DNA of 64,000 nucleotides from Rhabditoides inermis (Eukaryota; Nematoda; Chromadorea; Rhabditida; Rhabditidae): positions 1,208,001-1,272,000 of the forward strand of contig CAWZYM010000242.1 of NCBI GenBank assembly GCA_963966185.1, in the 5' to 3' direction. The notes beneath the pieces are model-generated. The model made no database searches. It saw only the letters and a list, made by a program, of their open reading frames with translations, and was not told the origin of the DNA. Positions 37,265-49,800 of the stretch are shown one piece after another (the first letter of the stretch is position 1; each line of letters opens with the position of its first letter). Position numbers and translations under genes: made by a program.

Positions 37265-39330
37265 ATCAGTAGGAATTTAGTAAGGGGAGAGAGAAAGAGA
37301 GAACGAGAGAACGAGAGAACGAGAGAACGAGAGAACGAGAGAACGATATAACGAGAGAAAAGGAGAAAAAGAGAGGAGGGAAGGAGGGAAGGAGAGACGG
37401 AGAGAACGAGAGAACGAGAGAACGAGAGAAGGATAGAAAGAGAGAACGAGAGAACGAGAGAACCAGAGAAAGAGAGAAAGATATAAAAAGAGAACGAGAG
37501 AGCTAGAGAACGAGAGAAAGAGAGAAAGGGAGAAGGAGGGAAGGAGGGATGGAGAGAAGAAGAGAAGGATAGAAAGAGAGAACGAGAGAACTAGAGAACG
37601 AAAGAAAGAGAGAAAGAGATAAAGAGAGAACGAGAGAAAGCGAGAACGATATAACGAGAGAATTAGAGAACGAGAGAAAGAGAGAATGGGAGGAGGAGGG
37701 AAGGAGGGAAGGAGAGAAAGAGAGAAAGAGAGAACGAGAAAACGAGAAAACGAGAGAAAGAGAAAACGAGAGAAAGAGAGAACGATATAACGAGAGAGCT
37801 AGAGAACGAGAGAAAGAGAGAAAGGGAGAAGGAGGGAAGGAGGGATGGAGAGAAGAAGAGAAGGAGAGAAGGAGAGAACTAGAGAAAAAAGAGAAAGAGA
37901 GAAAGAGAGAAATAGAGAAAGAGAGAAAGAGAGAAAGAGAGAAAGAGAGAAAGAGAGAAAGAGAGAAAGAGAGAAAGAGAAGAGAGAAAGAGAGAAAGAG
38001 AGAAAGAGAGAAAGAGAGAAAGAGATAATGAGAGAACGAGAGAAAGAGAAACCGATAGAAAGAGAAAACGAGTGAAAGAGAGAACGATATAACGAGAGAA
38101 CTAGAGAACGAGAGAAAGAGAGAAAGTGAGAAGGCGGGAAGGAGGGAAGGAAAGAAGGAGAGAACGAGACAACGAGAGAACGAGACAACGAGACAACGAG
38201 ACAACGAGAGAACGAGAGAACGAGAAAACGAGAGCACGAGAGAACGAGAAAAAGAGAGAACGATATAACGATATAACGAGAGAAATAGAGAACGAGAGAA
38301 AGAGAGAAAGAGAGAAGGAGAGAAGGAGGGAAGAAGAGAAGGAGAGACGGAGAGAACGAGAGAACGAGAGAACGAGAGAACGAGAGAAGGATAGAAAGAG
38401 AGAACGAGATAAAGAGAGAACGAGAGAACGAGAGAACGAGAGAACGAGAAAACAAGAGAAAGAGAGAACAAGAGAAAGAGAGAACGAAAGAAAGAGAGAA
38501 CGATATAACTAGAGAACGAGAGAACGAGAGAAAGAGAGAAGGAGGGTGGTAGGAGGGAAGGAGGGAAGAAGAGAAGGAGAGACGGAGAGACGGAGAAAAC
38601 GAGAGAACGAGAGAACGAGAAACGAGAGAACGAGAGAACGAGAGAACGAGAGAAAGAGAGAAAGAGAGAAAGAGAGAACGAGAGAAAGAGAGAACTGGAG
38701 AACTAGAGAAAAAGAGAAAGGGAGAAGGAGGGAAGGAGGGAAGGAGAGAAGAAGAGAAGGAGACACGCGAGAACGAGAGAACGAGAGAACGAGAGAACGA
38801 GAGAACGAGAGAAAGAGAAAACGAAATAACGAGAGAACTAGATAACGAGAGAACGAGAGAACGAGAGAAAGAGAGAAAGGGAGAAGGGGGGAAGGAGGGA
38901 AGGAGAGAAGGAGAGACGGAGAGACGGAGAGAACGAGAGAACGAGAGAACGAGAGAACGAGAGAAAGAGAGAACGAGAGAAAGAGAGAAAAGAGAGAAAA
39001 GAGAGAACGAGAGAAAGAGAGAAAAGAGAGAAAGGGAGAAAGAGAGAACGAGAGAACTAGAGAACGAGAGAAAGAGAGAAAGGGATAACGAGAGAACGAG
39101 AGAAAGAGAGAACGAGAGAAAGAGAGAACGAGAGAAAGAGAGAAGGAAAGAAGGAGGGAAGGAGGGAAGGAGGGAAGGAGAGGAGGAGAGGAGGAGAGAA
39201 GGGGAGAAGGAGAGAAGGAGGGAAGGAATGGGAGGAGAGAAGGAGGAAAGGAGAGGAGGAGAGAAGGAAAGAAGGAGAGAAGGAGGGAAGGAATGGAAGG
39301 AGAGAACGAGAGAACGAGAAAATATCGAAA
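37265..39330. repeat. About 2-kb homopurine minisatellite, GAGAGAAC-type
   Basis: Units of GAGAGAACGA and GAGAGAAAGA alternate with GGAGGGAAGGA blocks in higher-order arrays. The plus strand is almost free of T and has C only inside AACG, so the minus strand is a long pyrimidine tract. The long [13 protein letters not shown] frames on the minus strand are artefacts of this. Confidence 0.95.
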
Positions 39331-39428
39331 AAATTTGAAATGAAATTGATGAAATAATGAGAGAAGAACATGTTACATGTATGAAGACGAGAGAGAAAAT
39401 TTCTATGAAATTCAACAAAAGGACATAT

Positions 39429-39918
39429 ATTATCTTTTAAAAGTACTTCCGTAAAAAGTGTTGTTTGTGTTAACCTGATTCAAGAAAAGCGCATGCATAT
39501 ATTATTAATTTTCGAAAAATCAAATCGTAAACACCTGAACATGAAAACTAACACAAACTTGCTCTTTCAAAACGTTGAATAATTTTTGAATAATTAATGT
39601 TGAATAATTCCATGTTTTGTTTTTTTTGACATTTATACCTGAAACATTGAGTCAAACAACATCACGAATAACATTTTATTTTACTGATAAACCATAAATA
39701 ATAAACCGCAAAAAACACTAAATAAACAAAACAATCGTATTATTCTGAATGTTACGTGTAACTATTCTATATTCGTTTGAAAGAGCAAGTTTGTGTTAGT
39801 TTTCATGTTCAGGTGTTTACGATTTGATTTTTCGAAAATTAATAATATATGCATGCGCTTTTCTTGAATCAGGTTAACACAAACAACACTTTTTACGGAA
39901 GTACTTTTAAAAGATAAT
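39429..39918. mobile_element. Fold-back MITE with about 144-bp inverted arms
   Basis: The left arm at 39429-39572 starts ATTATCTTTTAAAAGTACTT; the right arm at 39775-39918 ends AGTACTTTTAAAAGATAAT. By eye the arms match at every position. The roughly 200-bp centre is AT-rich and non-coding. The flanks also show weak inverted similarity (CAAAAGG / CCTTTG). A non-autonomous DNA transposon is likely. Confidence 0.85.
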
Positions 39919-40885
39919 CCTTTGTTCTGGTGAGAGTGTGACAGTGATGTACCGGTCTCATTGTTCCTTATAATCTCCCTGCTCCTCCTGCTCCTGCTCC
40001 TCCTCCTCTCCCTTCCACTTCTCCTTCTCCACCTGCTCCTTCTCCCGTCACTTTCCAGCTGATTGTCACCTCTTGAGCACTTCCTCCTCTTCTAGCAATT
40101 ATCTGTCCTTCAAAGCGAAAAGAAATGTCGAGTTTGACACGGAAGCAGTTTTTGATCGAATCGAGTTGGCCGATACTCAGTACCCACTCTACCGTATAAT
40201 TAGAGAATCAAAAGGAGCACTTGTCGCATCATTATCAACAGATCGCATCATGTGCACATGCACAGCACGCGAAGCATCACATCTCTCATCCTTTCTTCTT
40301 CCCTTTATCTCTATCTTCCTCCATTTCTCACCCAAACCAACATTTGGAAGTTACTCATGAGGTGTTTAAGTTTTGCCGGTATTTCCTTCCGTGTCCATGT
40401 TTCATTTTGTGTTTTGTGTGTTGACTGTTGAGTGAAGGGTTGTTCGGCTAATGAAAGTCGGATTTCATCCGAGTCAGTCTTGAGTCAGTCTCTCATGTCA
40501 ACACACGGTGACTGATCTCTATCCAAAAAATGTTCATCGCAAACTACGTGCATTACCGTGTGTTCCCTCTAGATGCATCGTACTGCTACGTTCAGACACC
40601 GTGTATCATACTTCTTTACATGATACTTGTGTCTCTCCGCATCATTCCATATTCTCTCACTCCCCCATATGCGTCGTGTTTTGTGTGAGACGGCGTGGTT
40701 CAATGCTAATTTCTTCCGTAAATTCTATTCCACTCATTCAGACTGCGTCAACTGAGTGGTGGTGGTTGTGTGCTTTGAAACATACTCGTGCATATTCAAT
40801 CACACCCCGGCTATTCATAACACGTGGATTCTATGTGTCACGGTAGAATCGTTGTCAACTTGATTTGACAGTTCTTGTTTGCTAG

Positions 40886-43800
40886 ATGCGGGAGTGTGAG
40901 TGTCTACACGAGGCCTCTGATGGAATCGCCGGCGACTTCAATCTACTAGTCATTGTATGCATACTACCCGTCATATCCATACTAGGTCAGTCTCAGTTCT
41001 ACCACATCACACAACGCATACATTGTAAATGTGAAGGACATTATATGCAGTAGATAGTCGAACGTATAATGTTAGTGCACCGAAAACAGTTGAACAGTAC
41101 ATAACTTTCAAGTTCCGCAATCATGATTGGTTAATGTTTGTTTCTGTTCCTGGTTTGCAAAGTACAGAGTACAATATGGACAGTACAAATCGAATCCAGT
41201 TAAAAAGGAGTACATACGCGTTATTGAGTTACACTGGCATTGTTTTGTTGACAGGCAGTGATAGCTATTATAGCTGATTGAATGATATGCGCATACTTCA
41301 AACCTCAAACCACCATGTGAATGTAGTGTAGTGTTCATGCCCGGAAACAAAGTAAATTATTTCACATGATTAGTTTTAGGCAGGAAATCGAAACCACTCG
41401 TCGCAATTGTTTTCAAATTAGTTTACGGAACAATGTTGCGTGTTTTGCTAACTATCAACTGAATTACATATACTGAGAATATTAATACTATTGCAGGAGT
41501 TCTTCTGAACATTGTCAACATCCACATCTTCTCTTCGCAGAAGGACACTGCTTCCAAGTATCTCGCAGCCCTTTCCTGCAGTGATGTTGGTGCGTGATTC
41601 ATTCAGATGTCTACTTGAAAAGAGAGTTCCCTAAACCCTATCCACTCACTTTTTCGAATGTCACTACTGATTAAAACACCAACAAGTATAAAATATCAAG
41701 ATCTATTTCAAACCGCTCACTCTCTGCATAAAAACATGATAGAAATGACATCTGTATGGGATAATCCTGTATATAGAAATTCCCTCGTCATGTCTCTTTT
41801 GAAGGCGGGAAAAAGAGAGGCGTGCAAACATTCTGTAATGTATGATAGGATGAGGAAGTATGTGAGACCATCGCCATGGATCGCCCCGCAATGACATCGA
41901 ATATTCCAGGCTTGTGTCATTGGAGAGAAAGAAATAACGAGAGAGAGAGAGAGAGAGAGGAGAGAGAGCGAAGGCCGCGCGCGTGAAAGGGACCCATCAT
42001 GGCCAAGCCAATCTGTCCATGCTAACATCGTTTTGTTTCAATTGCACGCGCAGGTGCAGGGATAGCCTTTCTTCATTGAATAACGTTTCGAGTCATCGTA
42101 AGCGATCGAAAAACACTGAGGAAATACGTCAGAAGGGTTTTTCTTAAGAAATGGGGACGTTTCAGGCTATAGTTACACTTTTTCAATTTCACATTTCCAA
42201 TTTCAGGCGTCTGTGTCGCCGGTATTACAGTAATATGTTCGGACAGTCTCCGAGCACACTCCTTCCTAGTAGACCAGGTTCGTGCGGGAAGTACTGTAAT
42301 TATAGTGTTTGCTATGTCTGATTAGTAATGAAAATTGAATTAGGTGGATGGCATGTAATTTTATTTGCTGATGACATGAGAATGAGATAAAAAGGACTGG
42401 AATTGGTTGTTCTGTCGCGAGTCTCTGGATTCAGAACAAAACTAACTTGACAATAATAATGATCTGAAGAAATCAAAACAAGACCAAATTTCACACGCAT
42501 TACATGTACAATCAGAGGATCTATATCCCGAAGGACATAGGTCTTGCCCAAGGACACCTCCGAGGAGAGAACCCAGAGTCTCGATTGTGCGCGGAGGAGC
42601 CAGACGACAAGAGAGAGAGACCATGACAACCATTCCTACAGTCCCCAGAGACACGACCACAATACACCCGAACACGCAACAAGGCATAGAGGTTTATGAT
42701 CAATGGCAAAGGAATATAATGGGGAAAGGGGACAGGGATGACATGCCTGCTCTCAGAGCTGGCGAGTCATAGTGACGGCATCTGGCTTGTCTGCCAGAGC
42801 TCGCCCCTCGACTGAGCTCCCGGCGCTCCTTATGTACTGCCGGTGGTGAGTGTGCCAGAGTCTTCTGTCTTGGCGGGAGTAGATCAGCAGATCGGCCCGC
42901 CTCCTCGCTCCGCCGTTGGCACTGGCGATTCTGCAATGAGAGAGTGATCTATGAACGAACGAGCGAGCTACACACTTAGTGAGCGAGAGAGATCTCAGCG
43001 GCGCGCTAGCTCCGCTGACACCTCCCCCCTCACATACGTGTCGGCTCCGCTACGACACAAAAATCCCAACTAAGAACTGACTAAAAGACACTGCACCCAG
43101 CTACAATCATGTAAAACAAAGTAAAACAACAGACCCTTCACAGGATATCCTTGCTCTCCTCGGCGTGGAAGTGCTGGTCCGTCTTGAACATCTTGAGCTT
43201 GTGCTCGCAGTTGTGCTCGCAGTTTCCCAGCTTGAGCTCCCTCTCGGCTTGAGCTCCTCGAGACTGAGCTTGATGCTGACGACCCTTCCGATCTTGTGCT
43301 TCTCGAGCTGGATCTTGCGACTGCACCATCACGGTGACTCGGCTCCGCCGAGCTTCCAGTTCCCCTGGTGAGTCCACTGCGCACGTCCCGCCTCTCCTCG
43401 GTTGGCGAGATACCTGAACAGAATAAGTGGTTACATACTCAACTGAGCGAATAACAAAACAACTGAGTTAGAACAGTAAATAAAACAACCTGTCAGTCGA
43501 ACAGGTCCTCCACCTGGACGGTGCTTGGGCGGGGCGGCGCACGATCGAGTGGCTTGGGCCCGTCCTTGTGCCGTCCGGTGGTCTCCGCGTAGAGCAGCCA
43601 CATCCGGTCTTGGCACAAGCGCTCTCCCTTGAAGAATCCTCGGAGTTGGCGTGGAAGTGCTTGCACAGATCAGCCCTCCTCTCGAACTGCTCGAGCTCGA
43701 GTTTGTTGTTCATCTCGGACGTCTTGATCTTCAGCTTGCCACCGATCTCGGGCATCTCCAGCTTGATCTTCTGAGTTCTCCCGACTGTCGCGAAATCTCG

Positions 43801-46800
43801 GCCGAGCTTGGCCATCTTGCGTGGACCTTCCCGCGCTCCTCGGACGACAGAGTACCTTAACGGACAAGTGGTTAAACATTCACGCAAATAAGTAGCTAAA
43901 CTGTTCACGCCAGAATGGACATGATGATTATTATGATCTAGCAAAGTGTGTAAATAAACAGACCGCTGGGCGAGATCCTTCTTGGATCTCCTCGTGATCT
44001 TGAGCTGCTCCATTTCGACCTGCTGGTGATCGGCGAGCTGCTGGTCGCCGTTCTCGGATCTCGATCGATGATGCGATCGGGGATCTCCCAGGTTGGCAGG
44101 ACCATCTCTCCCGCCGCGGTATCGATCGGTGAGATCGCCTCGTGGCGCTGCGAGCTCCGATCTTCTCGGTTCCTGCAGAGAGTTCTCGACCGCCTAAACC
44201 ACTAGATCATGTTTGAAATACATCACCTTACAGAGCTAGAACGTTCTACAACTGAAATGCAACTGAACATGAAAATACAGCTAAACTGAGCTAAACTAGA
44301 TCAGCTAAACAAATGGCCAGTCAGCTAGAAGTTGATTGCGAAATGTGAAGTGCGGTCCAACTCAAAATAGCTACTTCTAAGCTCACAAGAGTCCCTCCGC
44401 CAAATCTATTGCTATCACTCTCAAAGTCTCAGCTAGAACTGCTTACAACATACATAATCAATAAAGAACCGACCGCCCTCTCCCAGATCTCCGGAGTGGA
44501 ATTCGCCGGCCTTCATCACACTCGAGCTCGAATCTCTTGCAAAATCCAAGGTGGCAGCTGTTGAGTGCCCCTCTTGAGCTGAGTCTTCAGATTGATCCTG
44601 GCGAGTCTTCTCCATCTGAACGGGAAAGGTCAGTAAAATAACAAAAAGAACTAATAGAGAATCAATCGACAAACAGACCACTTCCGAGATGACTCCTCCG
44701 GGCAGTGCTGGAACTGCACTCGGATGCTGTGCTCGCTGTCGAACTGCTCGAACTTGAGCTCCCAGCTGGATGTTCTTTTCCTTCCGGACTTGCCAGGGTG
44801 CACTTGGAGACGCCGCGCCTACTTCTCGGCTGAGCTCGCTCCTCTCCTCGGCTGAGCTCGTTCCCATCTTCTGAGTTGAGCTCGCTCCACCTTAGCTGGA
44901 CTGGCTCTTGTTGCTGGGCTTGCGCCTCCTCGGCTGGACGGTTTGCTCCTCTCCTAACTGAGCTTGCAGTCATCCATCTCCTCGGCCGGGCTCGCTCCTC
45001 TCCTCGGCTGAGCTTGCTCCACCTCTCATTTCCCCTGATGTGCCCTGAGTGAGAGGATATCGATCTGTCCGTCGTATCTCAATGGCCTCTCCAGCTGCGA
45101 GTCGACCCTGAACAGCAGGGTTGTTACTGAATCAAAAACTAGTGAAAGTGTGAACATTCCATCTATCCAGCTGGAACTACATTAAACAACACCAACTACT
45201 GTTAATGGCCAAAGCTACATCTGCAATACACAACGCAAATCAATAGTAAACAGACCACTGAAGTCGCCGATGTTCCCTGCACGTCCTGTTCACCGGAGCA
45301 GTCTTCACAGGCGCACTTCTCTGCCAGTGCGTGCGTGACGTGCCGTTTTCGGCCAACTCGTCGCCGCAACTTGGCAGTCGCTGCCTCTCCGTTCTCGCCC
45401 GGTCCACTTGAACTGCTTCCGCTAGTGCACCTCCCGGCCTATGCGCGTGACTCGCTGTTTTCGGCCAACTCGTCACCGCTGCTCGGCTGGGCGGTGCCTG
45501 CGGTTTTCCCAAATGAAAGGCGACTGGTCACCGGATCCCACAGTTTTCTAAAACAAATAAAATCATAACTACAGTGAAATTAGTTTCCGCGCTCACGTCT
45601 CCACGTACAGCAGCTGAGTCAGCTCGCGCTGCTCCGGCGTAGTCGTGGTTCCGTGAGTAGCAGCAAGTGCAGTACAGCCTGGGCGAGCTCTCGGTGAAAG
45701 GCGCTGATGACCACCCTCTGCATTTCTCGCAGAAGTCGACAGTCCCTGTTTATCTTCAGTGATGAATGTCGGCCGTCCTGCGGGAGTTCAGAAGTTGTGA
45801 CATCTTCCACGGACCCTTACCGTTCCCCATAGGCATCTTCCGCTCCCTCCTCACTTCTTGCAGAAGTCGACAAAGTCCCTGTTTATCTTCAGTGATGAAA
45901 TTGTCGGCCGTCCTGCAAATATTCAGAGTTTGCGAAATCACCCATGGCTCAGAGAGCTCCACCAGCCTCTTCCTCGCGTGTTCCTGTGAACACCGGGAAG
46001 CTGCTAGCTCCCATGGATACCACTACACTGCCAAAAAGAAAACTACACAAAATCGCGCAAATCAATCTGCTGCTATACATGTACACACAATGAATGACCC
46101 GCTACCACACTCACGCACATGCTGTTTCCGCCGAGCTCCACATCCTGCAGTGTGTGCACTCCCTCGCTGATCCCGCTGAGCTCCACATCTTGCAGTGTGC
46201 GCGCTCCCTCGCTGATCCCGCTGAGCTCCATCTTGCAGTGTGCGCGCTTCCTCGCTGATCCCGCTGAGCTCCATCTTGCAGTGTGCGCGCTCCCTCGCTG
46301 ATTCCGCTGAGCTCCATCTTGCAGTGTGCGCGCTTTCTCGCTGATCCCGCTGAGCTCCATCTTGCAGTGTGCGCGCTCCCTCGCTGATTCCGCTGAGCTC
46401 CATCTTGCAGTGTGCGCGCTTCCTCGCTGATCCCGCTGAGCTCCATCTTGCAGTGTGCGCGCTCCCTCGCTGATTCCGCTGAGCTCCACATCTTGCAGTG
46501 TGCGCGCTCCCTTGCTGATCCCGCTGAGCTCCATCTTGCAGTGTGCGCGCTTCCTCGCTGATCCCGCTGAGCTGCACATCTTGCAGTGTGCGCGCTCCCT
46601 CGCTGATTCCGCTGAGCTCCATCCTGCACGCTCCCCCCCCCCCCCTTGAGCTTTCTTGATGATCTCGCCGCGTGCGGCGGCTCGCAATGTTTTCCATCGC
46701 ACCTCCTTTCACCTTGGTTCTCATCCATCTCACCTCTGTTGTCGGTGTGTGTCGCATCCGAGCTCCCTCTTGCTAAAAGAGCTGAAAATCCAGCTGAGTG

Positions 46801-49800
46801 TACAGTGACTGAGCTGCTGGCGAACTGAGCTGTGTATAGTTGCCTCACCTCTGCCGCTGTGTGCTGTTGTGTGCTGCTTCCGAGCTCGCACCTGCTGAGC
46901 TGAAATGCACTGCAAAGTCAGCTGAGTTGTGCTTCTCTGTTGCTAAACCCACCTCTCCGACTGTGCAGCTGCAGCTGCACCTCAACTGAAATGACACGGA
47001 AATGGAAAGTGACGGGTGCGACGACCCGGAGTCGGCCAGACTCGAGTACCTTTTATGGCAAGGCACTGCCGGACAAACACGACGAGGACAGTACGAACAC
47101 ACACAAAACACAAAGCGGGGTGGTGAACGGGTTGACAAGCCGTTTGACCGACCTGTACCTGCTGTCTGCCGAAGCTTCCCTCGTCCGAGCTGTGCGTGCA
47201 CTGCTGCAACGGGTGGGTGGTTATATGCCAGCGAAGACACGCGGAAAATAACACGCGCACAACAACTCGAATGCAATAGAGAGACAAATGCGCAGACGCC
47301 ACATGAACACATGAACTCGCGGGGAAGAAACAAGTGATGCGGCTGCCACTCTCTCTCTTCTCTCATCGATCGATCGATCAATAAGAGAGAGAGGGTGCCG
47401 CAGAGAGCAAAAATGGCAAAGGCGAGAATAAAGAGGCAAGTCGTGCAGACAGGAAGAGAGCTGCGAGAACACAATGCGAAGACAGAAGTATAGAACACAC
47501 GAAAGGAACGCGATAACACAGCGCCAAAAATAAAGAGGAATACTCGCGCACCACACAATAACGATTGCGAAAAATGCGAGAGAAAGGAAAGAGAGAAAGA
47601 AGCTGCGCTGCGCAAAATACAAATATGGGCAAGCATGAGATATAGGCAGAGATATAGACACAAGAGACTGTGAACACGAAACTGCGCGAAAGTGCGAGAA
47701 AATGCGAGCGAACACACGCGAGTGCAATACGAAATGAAATGGCGTGAGGCAGTGGCACTGCGCGCCCCCCGCCCTCGCCGAGATCAAAGAGCGCTCAAAG
47801 TGCAGACTGTGCGTGCGAAATGGCGTGATTGATCGAAGACCACACGTTCACTCGCTCTCGCGGTCAAAAGATCAAAGTGCGAAACAGAGTAGACAGATCG
47901 CGCATCTTTCCTGCGAGAGAGAATAGTGAGGGACCAATAAATTCGCGAACAAAATAAATGAAGAAAATGCACGACAGTACAAATTCTACAACACAAACAA
48001 AGCCAACAAGGAAGTAATACTTTTACACGTAGCCGTACCTAAAGATTCTTACCCTCCCGCTACTGCGCGCCCAAAACTAGGCTGATACTCTAGAGGTAAA
48101 CCCCGTGCCTAGAGACCACACCCTCCGCCTGGCTAGTATTTAGAGAGTAATTAAGACCGGAACTAGTGCGGATCTGCGAACGGGCCTCGAATACAAACTA
48201 ACTACTCTTTCCCAAAATTACTAGTATATGTTGTATAGGGCTAAGGAACTACTAGTAACATATATTCAACCGGGTTTGAACGCTGCTTCCCAACTAGTAA
48301 ACCTCCACCTACTACTACCCTACACTAAAATGATGGTGCGTCCACTTCGTCATAGATTTCGTAACGAACGAGGGACTCATAGATAACGTCATCCAAAACC
48401 TCCCGGCTTGGCAGTGCCGCCCCTGTTATCCGTCTTCGGTCACGAGCCTTTTAAGAATTTTGACGAAGATGTTGGGGACTTGCCCCAACCCACGGGTGCT
48501 TCCCACCATGCCGGGCAAGGGAGTTCTACGCCTTGCCGCTCGCCAGCCGCGCGACCCTATCCGGGAATGCATACGGACCATAACCATAATCCGACCAGCT
48601 GGATGTTTTTGAAAAGATGAGAATCAACCGAGACTCACCGAACACCTGGCCGCGCGATCCTGTGACCGTCGCTCCTTGTGTCCGCGCCACCTGTCGACCT
48701 GTGACGTCTTCACTGAGTTGTCCCTTCCGAGAAACAGTCAATCCGGTTTCAGCGGATACGAGACCACCGCTCCATCCTGCAACACTTCACAAAAGTAAAA
48801 GAGAGATAATGAGTATTTCCGAGATGTTCTCGTACAATCAACATCTGCAAGTGATTTACATTTAACTTGAACCCGGGCGATGCCCACCTCTCGCTCCCAC
48901 TAGTGCAAAATAGAGAGAATGCGTGTGACCCGTACGAGCTTTGGTTTCACTCGCCAGTCACCTCCCCCCTTGATCTCTCTCGAAAGAAGAGATAAGAAGA
49001 GAGAGATCAGCTCGCGCACCCGCTTCTCGCCCCCCTACACGCCTATCATGCGCACACAATCTCATTGGGAGTGACCAACTACAGTGCAAAGTGCAAACAA
49101 AACAAAACAAAAAGCGCTACCGTGTGAAAATCACACTACCGTCTACTGTGCTTGTATTGTACACTACAAAACACTACGGTACCTTACTGTATCCTACTGT
49201 ATTCTACAGTACCCTACAGTACCTGAGATGACTACAGTACCCTACAGTACCTGAGATGACTACAGTAACTACTGTAACAAAACGAACTACAGTACCTAAA
49301 ACTGCTGTACTACTGTATTAATTGTAACTACAGTATACCAATACTATATCACTAAAACTGAATACCTGGAAAGCTGCTGCCTCCTGCCGTTCCTGATTCG
49401 ATGCCGGCGCACAGTGACCGATTTGCAACTCGATCGCCTGCTGGCCGCCACTCAAATCGATTGCAGATCAGAGCGAGAGAGATGGTGCGCGCTGGGCGGA
49501 GAGTCAGATCTAGCTTGCCAGCTACTCTTCCTTGTGCTCCCACCTAAAAGAATATCACGCACCCATCTCCACACTCCTCACCTATTCGAGTGCTCCTCCG
49601 TCTGTGCTGCTCCGCTCGCCGCTGTCGCCTCCCGCTGCTGCTCAGCTCGTCGCTTCTCGCCTCTTCCTGCTGCTCAGCTCGCCACTTCTCGCACTCACCT
49701 GCTGCTCAGCTCGGTCCGCCGCATGTCGCTGCCTGGTACGCCGCTTCTCGCAGCTCGGCCCGTCACATCTTGCTGCTCGGCTCGTCGCATCTTGCACCTC

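Larger units (their letters stand above)
31679..40885. other. 9.2-kb stretch with no recognised gene
   Basis: No chain of exons with matching phases was found on either strand. Composition is pyrimidine-rich on the plus strand to about 36.8 kb, with CT tracts at 32590-32632 and 36419-36487 and a GA tract at 33988-34052. A homopurine minisatellite and a fold-back element follow. It may be the 5' regulatory region of the GPCR gene that starts at 40886, possibly with undetected 5' non-coding exons. Confidence 0.5.

Noticed and set aside
37503..39418. Very long minus-strand frames rich in Ser/Leu/Phe (over 500 codons)
   Set aside because: They arise from a homopurine minisatellite; the frame stays open because TAA/TAG/TGA cannot occur in the repeat. 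No initiation context, splice sites or complexity.
40073..40360. Extra 5' coding exon of the GPCR
   Set aside because: The frame has no proper start or phase-matching donor to 40886, and the receptor already has a plausible N-terminus.
46062..46848. Repetitive frames reading [17 protein letters not shown] units
   Set aside because: The DNA unit is 43 bp, so all frames cycle through the same peptides; this is a minisatellite within the LTR element, not a protein repeat.
46845..47787. Long Cys/Leu/Phe-rich minus-strand frames
   Set aside because: Inside the LTR element, low complexity, no leader-domain logic and no similarity to gag, pol or env motifs.
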